Positions 48,568-57,694 are shown, counted from the first letter of the stretch. The stretch is DNA of 64,000 nucleotides from Pseudoduganella umbonata (GCF_014192225.1 NZ_JACHXS010000006.1:1-64000); one strand, 5' to 3'. Numbers and translations are program-made. Notes: generated by a model from the letters alone, not told the origin.

Positions 48568-48825
48568 ACGAGTCTCCTTATGTGTGGAGAAGCTGAACAA
48601 GCAAGTCGCGCGCCTGCATGCGCAGTCATTGCAGAATCAAGGACTTGGCAAATGCGCGTGCCCGTCATTACGGATGAGCTGTCAAATACCTCGACAGCTT
48701 CGGACTGCCCGGCGCACTCCGGCGCCGCGCACGGTTGAAATCGCAGTCAAAAATATGCGCCGGGATTATAGTAGAATGCAATCTTGCCTTTTGTTTACAA
48801 TTCATCCGGGAGCGCCGCACGCGCC

Positions 48826-50424
48826 ATGCAATCCAGTTCCTGTTCCGTCCTCCTCATCGACGATGAGCCCTTGGCGCAGGATTACCTGCTGCATTGCCTG
48901 GAAACACATGCCGACGTTGCCCTGTGCTACGAGCACTGCGCCGAGCGCGCCGTCGAGCTGGCACTGAAAGTCGATGCCACCGTAGTGCTGGTGGACCTGC
49001 GCATGCCCGGCACCGACGGTTTCGGCGTCGTGCGCAGCCTGCGCGCCGATTCCCGCACCGAGCACATTCCGATCGTCATGTTGTCGTCCGAGCACGATGC
49101 GCAGGTCAAGGTGCAGGCGTTCGCCGCCGGCGCCAACGATTACCTCGTCAAATGGCCGGACGCGCGCGAGCTGGTGGCGCGGCTGCGTTACCACAGTGCC
49201 GCCTGCACGGCGCGCCGCCAGCGCGACGAAGCCTTCGCATCGCTGGCGCGCAGCCAGGAAGAATTACGCGCCAGCCAGGCCGCGCTGCACCAGGCGCAGA
49301 AAATGGAGGCGATCGGCCAGCTGACGGGCGGCGTCGCGCATGACTTCAACAATGTGTTGCAGATCATCGGCGGCAACCTGCAACTGGTGAAGCTGATGGG
49401 CGGCCTGAACGACAATGCACGGGGACGCGTCGATGCGGCGCTGGCCGGCGTGGAGCGTGGCGGGCGGCTCGCGTCGCACCTGCTGGCTTTTGCCCGGCGG
49501 CAGCCGCTGCAGGCGGTCGTCATCGATCCTTCGGTGGTGCTGGGCGACATGGAGGAAATGCTGCGCCGCGTGCTCGGCCCGCAGGCGCGCATCCAGACCG
49601 ATATCGCGCCCGGCGTGTGGAATACCGCCGTCGATCCGAGCCAGCTGCACAACGTGATCCTGAACCTGGCAATCAATGCGCGCGACGCGATGCCGCACGG
49701 CGGGACGCTGACGCTGCGCGCCCGCAACGTGCCGGCCGGGTCGCCCGAGCTTGCCGAGGTCGGCCAGGACGAATACGTGATGATCGAAGTGGCGGATACC
49801 GGCAACGGCATGCCGCCCGAGGTGCTGCAGCGCGCTTTCGAGCCGTTCTTCACCACCAAGCCGACCGGGCAGGGCACCGGGCTGGGACTGTCGATGGCCT
49901 ACGGCTTCGTCAAGCAGTCCGGCGGCGAGATCGTGCTGAAAAGCGCGCCCGGCGACGGCACCAGCGTGCGCATCTTCCTGCGCCGCAGCGCGACCGAGGC
50001 CGAGCCGGCCGACGACGATGGCGCGCCGACGCCGCTGTTCGGTGGCATCGAGACCGTGCTGGTGGTGGATGACGAGGACGATGTGCGGGACGCCACCGCG
50101 CAATTATTGCTGGCGCTGGGCTACCACGTGCTGCAGGCGCAGGATGCGGACCACGCCGCGCGCATCGTCGAGAATGGCGTGCGCGTCGACCTGCTGTTCA
50201 CGGACGTGATCATGCCCGGCAGGATGAGCAGCACGGAGCTGGCCGACATGGTGCGCCGCCATTGCCCTGACGTGCAGATCCTCTTTACTTCCGGCTACGC
50301 GGAAGGCGTGCTGGCCCATGAAGGCAAGGTGGATCCCGGCATCAGCCTGCTGCCGAAGCCGTACAGCCCGGACGTGCTGAGCGCGCGCATCCGGCATTTG
50401 CTGCGGCGGCGCAAGGCTGCCTGA
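48826..50424 (+). CDS. Hybrid sensor kinase: REC-HisKA-HATPase-REC
   Basis: A soluble 532-residue hybrid kinase. REC1 (about 7-125; acidic D12/D13, phospho-Asp D57 in VDLRMPG). A helical linker leads to HisKA with GGVAHDFNNVLQIIGG, then HATPase (NLAINARDAMPHGG, DTGNGMPPE, GTGLGLSMAYGF). REC2 (about 405-530) has DDEDD and the phospho-Asp in LLFTDVIMPG. There is no membrane segment, so its input comes from another kinase or protein acting through REC1. It converges with the bacteriophytochrome operon across repeat elements. Confidence 0.92.
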   Translation: MQSSSCSVLLIDDEPLAQDYLLHCLETHADVALCYEHCAERAVELALKVDATVVLVDLRMPGTDGFGVVRSLRADSRTEHIPIVMLSSEHDAQVKVQAFAAGANDYLVKWPDARELVARLRYHSAACTARRQRDEAFASLARSQEELRASQAALHQAQKMEAIGQLTGGVAHDFNNVLQIIGGNLQLVKLMGGLNDNARGRVDAALAGVERGGRLASHLLAFARRQPLQAVVIDPSVVLGDMEEMLRRVLGPQARIQTDIAPGVWNTAVDPSQLHNVILNLAINARDAMPHGGTLTLRARNVPAGSPELAEVGQDEYVMIEVADTGNGMPPEVLQRAFEPFFTTKPTGQGTGLGLSMAYGFVKQSGGEIVLKSAPGDGTSVRIFLRRSATEAEPADDDGAPTPLFGGIETVLVVDDEDDVRDATAQLLLALGYHVLQAQDADHAARIVENGVRVDLLFTDVIMPGRMSSTELADMVRRHCPDVQILFTSGYAEGVLAHEGKVDPGISLLPKPYSPDVLSARIRHLLRRRKAA

Positions 50425-50443
50425 GCCTGAAGAACCTGCAGGC

Positions 50444-50550
50444 AAAACCGGTGACAGACACCAGTTAATCTGGAATGTTGCAAAAAAACCGGTGTCTGTC
50501 ACCGGTTTTCCTGGAATGTTGCAAAAAAACCGGTGTCTGTCACCGGTTTT
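50444..50550. repeat. Cluster of palindromic repeats (CCGGTGTCTGTCACCGG type)
   Basis: Two identical 40-base units (50470-50509 and 50511-50550) read CTGGAATGTTGC, seven As, then CCGGTG-TCTGT-CACCGG and TTTT. An inverted half-unit lies at 50444-50462. Each unit forms a hairpin with AAAACCGGTG/CACCGGTTTT arms. They sit between the converging hybrid kinase and response-regulator genes. Confidence 0.9.
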
Positions 50551-50558
50551 GGTCCCGG

Positions 50559-51017
50559 TCAGCCGATCGGCCGCACGTAGCGCTGCGACCCTGGTGGCGG
50601 TTCGTTCAGCACCGCCCAGAAAATGCCCAGGTCGGAGATGGCCCGCACGAATTCCTTGAACTCGACCGGTTTCACCACGTAAGCATTGACGTTCATCGCA
50701 TAGCTGCGGATCAGGTCCTGCTCTTCGCGCGACGAGGTGAGCATCACCACCGGCAGCGGCTTCAGCTCCGGCGCCTCGCGGATTTCGCGCAGCACTTCGA
50801 GGCCGTCGACCTTCGGCAGTTTCAGGTCGAGCAGCACGACGGCGGGATTGCCCTTCTGCCGTTGCGCGAACTCGCCCCGGCAGAACAGGTAATCGAGCGC
50901 CTCGGCGCCGTCGCGCACGACGATCACCTCGTTGGCGAGCTGGCTCTTCTCCAGCGCGATCAGGGTCAGTTCGAGGTCGTGGGGATTGTCTTCCACGAGC
51001 AGGATGGGCTTTAACAT
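50559..51017 (-). CDS. Response regulator receiver protein (phytochrome partner, Rcp1-like)
   Basis: A 152-residue single REC domain of the Rcp1 class: VEDNPHDLELTLIAL at the start, phospho-Asp D64 in LLDLKLPKVDGLEVL, and the switch Thr/Ser in VMLTSSREEQD. Its start overlaps the bacteriophytochrome stop by seven bases, so it is coupled to the kinase and should be its phosphate acceptor. No DNA-binding output domain is present, so signalling continues through another protein. Confidence 0.92.
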   Translation of the reverse strand: MLKPILLVEDNPHDLELTLIALEKSQLANEVIVVRDGAEALDYLFCRGEFAQRQKGNPAVVLLDLKLPKVDGLEVLREIREAPELKPLPVVMLTSSREEQDLIRSYAMNVNAYVVKPVEFKEFVRAISDLGIFWAVLNEPPPGSQRYVRPIG

Positions 51018-53245
51018 ACGGTCGGTAGCGAGTTGGGAATGGAAAAGGTGAATGTTGCGCCCTGGCCGGGCACGGCGGCGGCGGTGACTGCGCCGCCATG
51101 GCGTTCGACGATGCGGCGCACGTTCGCCAGGCCGATGCCGGTGCCCTGGAAGTCTTCCATCCGGTGCAGGCGCTGGAAGACGCCGAACAGCTTGTGCACG
51201 TAGTCCATGTTGAAGCCGACGCCATTGTCGGCCACCGTGAACACCGTCACGCCTGCCTCGCGGCGGCCGTCGATGCGGATCACGGCCGGATCTTTCTGGC
51301 TGGTGAACTTCACCGCATTGGACAGCAGGTTGTACAGCGCCAGCTGGATGAAGGTGGGATCGGCCGCCACCGGCGGCAGGTCGGCCACGTGCCATTCGAT
51401 GCGGCGGCTGCCGATATCGAGCGCCATCTTGTCGATGCAGGAGCGCACCAGTTCGTTCATGTCGACCTGGACCGGCCGCAGCGAGGCGCGGCCCATCTGC
51501 GAAAAGCTCAGCAGGTCGTCCACCAGCTTGCCGGCCAGGCGCGCCGATTCCTTGATGTTGACGAGGAAGCGCTGCTGCTTTTCCGGCGAGCCCGCACCGC
51601 CCGCTTCCAGCAGCAGGTCGGAAAAGCCGACGATGTGCCGCAGCGGCGCGCGCAGGTCGTGCGATACCGAGTACGAAAACGCTTCCAGTTCCTTGTTGGC
51701 GCGGCCCAGCTCCTCGGCCAGCTCGGCCATCTGCTCGGCACGCTCAAGCGCGATGCCCAGCAGCGCCGTGCGAAACTCCAGCGCCATCTCGATCTCGCCC
51801 GGGTGCCATGGCGCCGAGGTGCCGTGCACCGTTTCGCGCCACGAGTCGAAACTGGTGCGGGGGCTGAGCTGCGTCGGCGCGCCGGGTACGGCGTCCTTCG
51901 CGTGCGGATTGCCGGCCCAGTCGATCGTGTAGACGAATTCGGGCCGGAACCACAGCAGGTAATGCTTGTGGATGCGTGAAATCGGCATCGCCAGCAGCCC
52001 GCTGGCGCTTTGCCGGTAAGCCGCGGCAGGTGCGAATTCGGCGCTCAGCCGGTCGGTGTGATACAGGTCTTCGTGGCTGTTCGCCTGCAGCCACGCGATC
52101 AGCTCGCGCAGCTGCGCCTCGTCCGGCGTGTCGCCGTAGCTGACGATGCGGTCGTCGACGATGATGGCCGCCCCGCCGGCCCGCGCGAAATGCAGCAGCT
52201 CGGGGAACACGCTGCCCATGTTGTCGATGAAATTGGCGCCCTGCGTGAGGCCGGCCAGCACCGTCACCATGATGCGCCGCACGTCCAGCCGGAACTGCAG
52301 CTCGTCGCGCACTTCGCGGCTTTCCACGCGCAGCGCGAGGATCTGTCCCAGCTGCTCGCAGGCCGTGCGCTTGTCGAACGTGACGTGGCGCGGCGCGGCA
52401 TTGTGGCAGGAGATCAGGCCCCACAGCTGGCCCTTGACCATCAGCGACACCGACATCGACGCCAGCGTGCCCATGTTGCGCATGTATTGCAGGTGTACCG
52501 GCGACACGCTGCGCAGCGCCGCGAACGACAGGTCGTTCGGTGCGCCGGTCAGCGGGTTTTCGGCGGGAACCAGGCGCGACGGCGCGTAATCCGCATCGTG
52601 GATCAGCCGGATGCGATTCGACGCGTACAGTTCCCTGGCCTGGCGGGGAATGTCGGAAGCGGGAAAGCGCTGGCCCAGGTAGGAGGGCAGTTGCCCGTCG
52701 TTGCTCTCGGCGAGCACGTGGCCGTGGCCTTCCGCGTCGAACCGGTAGACCAGCACGCGGTTGAAACCGGTGATGCCGCGGATCTCGTCCGCCGCCCGGG
52801 CACTCATCGTTTCGACCGGATCGCTATCGTCCAGTTGCTGCAGGAAATTGCCGACCAGCGGATACAGGTGGCGGAAGTCAGCGGCGCCGGTGCGCTGCAC
52901 GGCTTCGAATTCCAGCATCAGCAGGGCGTCGTAGCGGTGCACCAGCACGTCGAAGACGCCGCCCGGCAGCCGCACGGTGGCGGCGAACGACGGCCGTTCG
53001 CCGGCCGCCGGCAGTTCCGGCGCCAGCCGGGCCGCGGCCCCGGCATCGATCACTTCGTGCAGCGGGCGCCCTAGCGCGGCGGACGGCGCGACGCCCATCC
53101 AGCGCTCGACGTTGTCGCTCACTTGCACGACGATCCCTTCGGCCGACAATGCCAGCACGCAGCCGTGCGGCTGGATGCTGCCCGGCGTGCGGATCGGTTC
53201 GCGCTCGCAACTGCCGAGGTCTATGGTGGGGCTTGCCTGTGTCAT
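51011..53245 (-). CDS. Bacteriophytochrome histidine kinase
   Basis: A 744-residue red/far-red photoreceptor kinase. The biliverdin-binding cysteine is C13 in GSCEREPIRTPGSIQPHG. A PAS domain, then GAF (about 140-305, with the conserved PASDIPRQARELY), PHY and HisKA (H about residue 528 in SVSHDLRAPLRHIVGFSDLL) follow, then HATPase (DNGVGFNMDYV, GTGIGLANVRRIVERHGG). ATG at 53245 is chosen since the preceding frame is non-homologous. No heme oxygenase gene is adjacent, so biliverdin must come from elsewhere. It pairs with the response regulator. Confidence 0.95.
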   Translation of the reverse strand: MTQASPTIDLGSCEREPIRTPGSIQPHGCVLALSAEGIVVQVSDNVERWMGVAPSAALGRPLHEVIDAGAAARLAPELPAAGERPSFAATVRLPGGVFDVLVHRYDALLMLEFEAVQRTGAADFRHLYPLVGNFLQQLDDSDPVETMSARAADEIRGITGFNRVLVYRFDAEGHGHVLAESNDGQLPSYLGQRFPASDIPRQARELYASNRIRLIHDADYAPSRLVPAENPLTGAPNDLSFAALRSVSPVHLQYMRNMGTLASMSVSLMVKGQLWGLISCHNAAPRHVTFDKRTACEQLGQILALRVESREVRDELQFRLDVRRIMVTVLAGLTQGANFIDNMGSVFPELLHFARAGGAAIIVDDRIVSYGDTPDEAQLRELIAWLQANSHEDLYHTDRLSAEFAPAAAYRQSASGLLAMPISRIHKHYLLWFRPEFVYTIDWAGNPHAKDAVPGAPTQLSPRTSFDSWRETVHGTSAPWHPGEIEMALEFRTALLGIALERAEQMAELAEELGRANKELEAFSYSVSHDLRAPLRHIVGFSDLLLEAGGAGSPEKQQRFLVNIKESARLAGKLVDDLLSFSQMGRASLRPVQVDMNELVRSCIDKMALDIGSRRIEWHVADLPPVAADPTFIQLALYNLLSNAVKFTSQKDPAVIRIDGRREAGVTVFTVADNGVGFNMDYVHKLFGVFQRLHRMEDFQGTGIGLANVRRIVERHGGAVTAAAVPGQGATFTFSIPNSLPTVC

Positions 53246-53303
53246 GGACAGAATTCTACCGGCAAACACGCGCTGCTGCGCAAGATCAAAGCGCAATACC
53301 GGG

Positions 53304-53975
53304 TCAACGCACGCTTTGCAGCAGGAACGACGGCTGGCCGCAGCTTTTCTGCGAAAGCTTGATTTCCGCCTGTCCGCAACTGCGCGACGTGCCGTCCTTG
53401 CGGTAGCACACCCGGATTTCGCGCAGGAAGCGCCCGGCGCCGCCGCAGAACGGCACGATGGCATCGGCGGCCAGCTTCGGGTTGGCGGCGCGGAACGCAT
53501 CCTTGAACTGGGCCGCCGTCACGCGGACCGGCTGCTCCGGCGCCCGGTAGGCCGCCGGTACCACCACGCCATCCTTCAGCCTTGCCGACATCGCCAGGTA
53601 CTGCTCCGGGCCAAGGCCGGAGCAGGTGCCGTGCTTTTTCCATTCGTGCCCGATCAGCTTTGGCGACGGGTAGATGTGTTCGTACTTGCGGCGCAGCGGT
53701 TCCGGCAGCGGTTCCCGCGAACAGCTCTGCGGATAGCCGTTTTCGTACTGCGGCCACAGGCCGTGCAGCACGAAGCCGAGCCGGCGGCCGGTGCCGCACT
53801 GGTTCGGGTCGCGATCGCCGTTGGTGGCGCAGTACGAGGGCGACCACGACAGCGCCAGCGCGTAATAGTCGAATTCGCCCGGCGTGCCGACGGCCTTGTT
53901 CCTGGCCGCGGCGGCGCCGCCGCACAGCAGTGCCGCGGCCAGCAGCAGGGCGGCGCGGGGGATTGCATGTTTCAT
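53304..53975 (-). CDS. Ribonuclease T2 family protein, secreted
   Basis: A 223-residue RNase T2 with a signal peptide (MKHAIPRAALLLAAALLCGGAAA). Catalytic sites CAS I (FVLHGLWPQ, His) and CAS II (HEWKKHGTCSG, Glu/His) are present, with several cysteines for disulfides. It likely degrades RNA in the periplasm or outside. ATG at 53975 starts the signal peptide; a GTG nine bases earlier is an alternative. Confidence 0.93.
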   Translation of the reverse strand: MKHAIPRAALLLAAALLCGGAAAARNKAVGTPGEFDYYALALSWSPSYCATNGDRDPNQCGTGRRLGFVLHGLWPQYENGYPQSCSREPLPEPLRRKYEHIYPSPKLIGHEWKKHGTCSGLGPEQYLAMSARLKDGVVVPAAYRAPEQPVRVTAAQFKDAFRAANPKLAADAIVPFCGGAGRFLREIRVCYRKDGTSRSCGQAEIKLSQKSCGQPSFLLQSVR

Positions 53976-53993
53976 TGTTGACACCAGTTTTCC

Positions 53994-54869
53994 TTACAGT
54001 TCAGTTCTCAACGCGAACAGCTCCGGGAACAGCACCACGTCGAGCATCTTGCGCAGGTAGCTGACGCCCGCCGTGCCGCCCGTGCCCGTCTTGAAGCCGA
54101 TGATGCGTTCGACGGTCGTCACGTGCCGGAAGCGCCAGAAGCGGAATGCCGTCTCCAGGTCTACCAGCTTTTCGGCCAGTTCATACAGTGCCCAGTGCCG
54201 CGCCGGGTCGCGGTACACCTCCAGCCATGCCGCCTTGACGGAATCGTCCGCCGCGGTGGGCAGCGTGGGATCGGCCGCCAGCCGGGCGCCCGACACGGGC
54301 AGGCCGTGGCGCGCCAGCAGCCGGATCGCTTCGTCGTACACGGAGGGTTCGTGCAGCGCCCGGTGCAGGATGTCATGGGTGGCCGGCGCGACCTCGTGCA
54401 CGGCCAGCAGTTGCGCGTTCTTGTTGCCCAGGATGAATTCGATCTCGCGGTACTGGTAGGACTGGAACCCGGACGACGCGCCCAGGTAGGGGCGGATCGC
54501 CGTGTACTCGGGCGGCGTCATCGTCGCCAGCACGTCCCAGGCGTGCACCAGCTGGTCCATGATGCGGGCCACGCGCGCCAGCATCTTGAAGGCCGGCGGC
54601 AGGTCGTCGCGGCGGATGTGCTCGCGCACCGCGTGCATTTCGTGCAGCATCAGCTTCATCCACAGTTCGCTGGTCTGGTGCTGGACGATGAACAGCAGTT
54701 CATTGTGGTTCGGCGACAGCGGATGCTGCGCGTTCAGGATCTGTTCCAGGCCCAGATAGTCGCCGTAGCTCATCGACTTCGAGAAATCCATCTGCGCGCC
54801 GTGCCATTGCGCTGCGCTCACGTCGTTGTTCTTGTCTTCGTTCGTGTCTTTGTTCTTGTCGTCGTCCAT
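53994..54869 (-). CDS. kynA: Tryptophan 2,3-dioxygenase
   Basis: Heme enzyme that opens the indole ring of tryptophan to N-formylkynurenine. The 291-residue protein has [17 protein letters not shown], the substrate region [42 protein letters not shown], and the late segment [30 protein letters not shown] with the axial His. The first ~18 residues ([15 protein letters not shown]) are a low-complexity acidic/asparagine-rich extension. It lies directly downstream of kynU on the same strand. The formamidase gene kynB is not adjacent. Confidence 0.95.
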   Translation of the reverse strand: MDDDKNKDTNEDKNNDVSAAQWHGAQMDFSKSMSYGDYLGLEQILNAQHPLSPNHNELLFIVQHQTSELWMKLMLHEMHAVREHIRRDDLPPAFKMLARVARIMDQLVHAWDVLATMTPPEYTAIRPYLGASSGFQSYQYREIEFILGNKNAQLLAVHEVAPATHDILHRALHEPSVYDEAIRLLARHGLPVSGARLAADPTLPTAADDSVKAAWLEVYRDPARHWALYELAEKLVDLETAFRFWRFRHVTTVERIIGFKTGTGGTAGVSYLRKMLDVVLFPELFALRTEL

Positions 54870-54880
54870 GCCCGTCGCCT

Positions 54881-56125
54881 TCAGGTTACCGCGCCGCGTG
54901 CGGCGTTGACGTCATACGCAGCGTCGTCGAGGATCCGCTTCAGGATGTCCACCGCATCCCACACCTCGGTGAAGCTGGTATACAGCGGCGTGAAGCCGAA
55001 GCGCATGATGTGCGGCTCGCGGTAGTCGCCGATCACGCCGCGCGCGATCAGCGCCTGCATCACCGCGTAGCCGTGCGGGTGGGTGAAGCTGACGTGGCTG
55101 CCGCGCCGCGCATGCTCGCGCGGCGTCACCAGTTCGAGCGAATGGCCGGCGCAGTGCCGCTCGACCAGCGCGATGAACAGGTCGGTCAGCGCCAGCGACT
55201 TGGCGCGCAATGCCGCCATGTCGGTGCGGGCGAACACGTCCAGTCCGCACTCGACCAGGGCCAGCGACACCACCGGCTGGGTGCCGCACAGTGCGCGGCC
55301 GATGCCGGCGCACGGCGCGAACGACGCTGCCATCGCGAACGGCGTGGCATGCCCCCACCAGCCGGACAGCGGTTGCGTGAACGCGGCCTGGTGCCGGCCG
55401 GGCACCCAGATGAAGGCGGGCGCGCCAGGGCCGCCGTTCAGGTATTTATAGGTGCAGCCGACCGCGAAGTCGGCCTGCGCGCCATGCAGGTCGACGGGCA
55501 CGGCGCCGGCCGAGTGGGCCAGGTCCCATACCGTCAGCGCGCCATGTTCATGGGCCAGCGCCGTCAGCGCCGCCATGTCGTGCATGTGGCCGGTGCGGTA
55601 GTTCACATGGGTCAGCAGCAGCACGGCCGTGTCGTCGCCCAGCGCGGCCGGAATCTCGGCGGGACTGTCGACCAGGCGCACCGTATGGCCCCGCGCCAGC
55701 CAGCCGGCCAGGCCTTCGGCCATGTAGATATCGGTAGGGAAATTGCTGCGTTCGGTAACGATCGCCGTACGGCGCGGGTCCGCCGACTGCATTGCCAGCG
55801 CCCCGGCCAGCGCCTTGAACAGGTTGACCGACGTGGTGTCCGTCACGACGACTTCACCGGGCTGCGCGCCGACCAGCGGCGCCAGCCTGTCGCCCAGCCG
55901 CTTCGGCAGGTCGAACCAGCCGGCCGTGTTCCAGCTGGTGATCAGGTCCTTGCCCCATTCGTCGGCGATGACCTGCGCGGCGCGGGCAGCCGCGGCTTTC
56001 GGGCGCGCGCCCAGCGAATTGCCATCCAGGTAAATGACACCGGCCGGCAAGTCGAACGCTTCGCGCAGCGGGGCCAGCGAATCGGCGGCATCGCGGGCGA
56101 GGCAATCGGTACGGGAGAAATTCAT
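54881..56125 (-). CDS. kynU: Kynureninase
   Basis: PLP-dependent hydrolase making anthranilate and alanine from kynurenine. A 414-residue fold-type I enzyme: [13 protein letters not shown] near the start, [24 protein letters not shown], the PLP-ring aspartate in [15 protein letters not shown] (D201), and the Schiff-base lysine K227 in [16 protein letters not shown]. It is normal length and precedes kynA by 11 bases on the minus strand, forming a tryptophan-to-anthranilate unit apart from the missing formamidase. Confidence 0.95.
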   Translation of the reverse strand: MNFSRTDCLARDAADSLAPLREAFDLPAGVIYLDGNSLGARPKAAAARAAQVIADEWGKDLITSWNTAGWFDLPKRLGDRLAPLVGAQPGEVVVTDTTSVNLFKALAGALAMQSADPRRTAIVTERSNFPTDIYMAEGLAGWLARGHTVRLVDSPAEIPAALGDDTAVLLLTHVNYRTGHMHDMAALTALAHEHGALTVWDLAHSAGAVPVDLHGAQADFAVGCTYKYLNGGPGAPAFIWVPGRHQAAFTQPLSGWWGHATPFAMAASFAPCAGIGRALCGTQPVVSLALVECGLDVFARTDMAALRAKSLALTDLFIALVERHCAGHSLELVTPREHARRGSHVSFTHPHGYAVMQALIARGVIGDYREPHIMRFGFTPLYTSFTEVWDAVDILKRILDDAAYDVNAARGAVT

Positions 56126-56333
56126 GGCAACTCGCTTGTCGGACGAAGGCGGGAGTGTAGCATAGTGGCGATGTCATATAGACACTGCCGATGCGCAAGA
56201 TAAATCCTGGACGAAGTGATTAATAATTCAATTGATAAAAAAGCAGTTGATCAAATGTTAGTTAATCAAATGTCAGTTGTTATTATTGCAGCGGAATCCC
56301 GGGAAGAAAATCAAGATTATTTTTAAAAAACCC

Positions 56334-56360
56334 TAAAGTTCCCGTCGCCCGCGCCGTTAC
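56334..56360 (+). promoter_or_regulatory. Sigma-28 (FliA) promoter, upstream copy
   Basis: TAAAGTTC, 11 bases, GCCGTTAC against the FliA consensus TAAAGTTT-N11-GCCGATAA. Directed toward flhD, about 365 bases upstream of its start codon. Confidence 0.75.
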
Positions 56361-56442
56361 CCCATCCAGATGCCCGGAAAAGCCCTTCTGTTCGTTGCAT
56401 TGGATGACAGGAAAAAATCTTAAAATTTTTTGCTGATCACCC

Positions 56443-56469
56443 TAAAGTTTCCAAAAGGGCTGCCGTTAA
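56443..56469 (+). promoter_or_regulatory. Sigma-28 (FliA) promoter, downstream copy
   Basis: TAAAGTTT, 11 bases, GCCGTTAA: one mismatch to the FliA consensus. Directed toward flhD, about 256 bases upstream of its start codon. Confidence 0.85.
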
Positions 56470-56725
56470 TGGTTCAGATGTCGCTAAAAAGCGTCACCCC
56501 GGCATTTGAATCAGCGAGCGGTTGAGCAGTTTTTCCGGCCGCCGCCACAACCAGCAAAGCCGCGCCAGCTCTGGCGCGCCGCTATGATCACCCTGTGTTT
56601 GTCAGACAAACGCCGACAGGGTGCGATCGTCATTTCCCTACCGCAAATACAGACGTCAGCCTCTTCTCGTGCTCCCGACGCTACAGCAGAATGTGTCTCA
56701 ACGGAAACGATTTGAGGAGCACACA

Positions 56726-57043
56726 ATGACTGCGAACGACATGATGGCCGAGATCCGCGACGCGAACCTCTCCTACCTGATGCTGGCCCAGCAGATGATC
56801 CGCGCGGACAAGGTGACCGCCATCTTCCGCCTGGGCATCTCGGTCGACATCGCCGACCTGATCGAAGGCATGAGCAATGCCCAGATCCTGAAACTGGCGG
56901 GTGGCAACATGATGCTGGCCCGCTTCCGCTTCGACGACAGCGCGATCCTCGGCATGCTCACCAATTACAACAAGGACCGTTCGCTGGCGCAGTCGCATGC
57001 GGCGATCCTGATGGCTGGACAGGGCGTCGAAGAAATCGCCTGA
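56726..57043 (+). CDS. flhD: Flagellar master regulator subunit FlhD
   Basis: A 105-residue helical protein ([41 protein letters not shown]-like segment [19 protein letters not shown]) that forms the FlhD4C2 activator of class II flagellar genes. GAGGAG lies seven bases before the ATG at 56726. It is followed by flhC 38 bases downstream. Regulation by two upstream sigma-28-type promoters is suggested by the sequence. Confidence 0.95.
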   Translation: MTANDMMAEIRDANLSYLMLAQQMIRADKVTAIFRLGISVDIADLIEGMSNAQILKLAGGNMMLARFRFDDSAILGMLTNYNKDRSLAQSHAAILMAGQGVEEIA

Positions 57044-57081
57044 GCGGTACACTGACCTATCACGTTGGACGGGGAAATAAT

Positions 57082-57633
57082 ATGAGCAATGCCGGCAAAA
57101 AAAGCGTCGTCAGCGAAGCGCAGGAAATCGGGCTCGCGATCGAGTTGATCAACCTGGGCGCGCGGCTGCAACTGCTGGAATCGGAGGTGTCGCTGTCGCG
57201 CGAACGCCTGCTGAAGCTTTACAAGGAATTGAAAGGGGTGTCGCCGCCGAAAGGCATGCTGCCATTCTCGACCGACTGGTTCCTGACCTGGCAGCCGAAC
57301 ATCCACGCCTCCCTGTTCATCAACATCCATGACTTCCTGGTGCGCCATGCGGGCGCCAGCGGCATCCACGCCGTGATGAAGGCGTATCAGCTGTACCTGG
57401 AGCAGATGCCGCCGGCGCCGGGCGAAGAGCCGCTGCTGTCGCTGACGCGCGCCTGGACGCTGGTCCGCTTCTTCGGCAGCCGGATGCTGGAATTGAAGGC
57501 GTGCAGGAAATGCCAGGGCAAGTTCATCGTCAACGGCATGGACCTGAACGGCGATTACCACTGTGGCCTGTGCCACATGCCGTCGCGGGCCGGCAAGACC
57601 CGTAAAGCCAAAGAAGAGGCCGTCGCTGCGTGA
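57082..57633 (+). CDS. flhC: Flagellar master regulator subunit FlhC
   Basis: A 183-residue DNA-binding partner of FlhD. The zinc site is the four cysteines C141, C144, C161 and C164 (CRKC, CGLC), equivalent to those of enteric FlhC. The N-terminal part ([21 protein letters not shown]) fits the HTH region. It is co-transcribed with flhD and followed by a terminator-like hairpin. Confidence 0.96.
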   Translation: MSNAGKKSVVSEAQEIGLAIELINLGARLQLLESEVSLSRERLLKLYKELKGVSPPKGMLPFSTDWFLTWQPNIHASLFINIHDFLVRHAGASGIHAVMKAYQLYLEQMPPAPGEEPLLSLTRAWTLVRFFGSRMLELKACRKCQGKFIVNGMDLNGDYHCGLCHMPSRAGKTRKAKEEAVAA

Positions 57634-57657
57634 CCGTTCCTCGACGTTCCGTTCCTG

Positions 57658-57694
57658 AAAGCCGGGGTGGCGCATGACGCGACCCCGGCTTTTT
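57658..57694 (+). terminator. Terminator hairpin after flhC, overlapping the next start codon
   Basis: AAAGCCGGGGT (57658-57668) pairs with ACCCCGGCTTT (57682-57692), with an inner GCG/CGC stem and a short T-run after it. The ATG of the methyltransferase gene (57674-57676) lies in the apical loop and its GGGGTGG ribosome site in the 5' arm, so the hairpin could end flhDC transcription or mask the start. Confidence 0.8.

Larger units (their letters stand above)
56126..56725 (+). promoter_or_regulatory. flhDC upstream regulatory region
   Basis: 600 bases without a gene, AT-rich in the first half. Contents: a 15-bp tandem repeat (AGTTGATCAAATGTT then AGTTAATCAAATGTC, 56245-56274), two sigma-28-type promoters (56334-56360 and 56443-56469), and a hairpin with 7-bp outer and 6-bp inner stems (56590-56622). 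A GGAG ribosome site precedes the flhD ATG. Confidence 0.75.
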
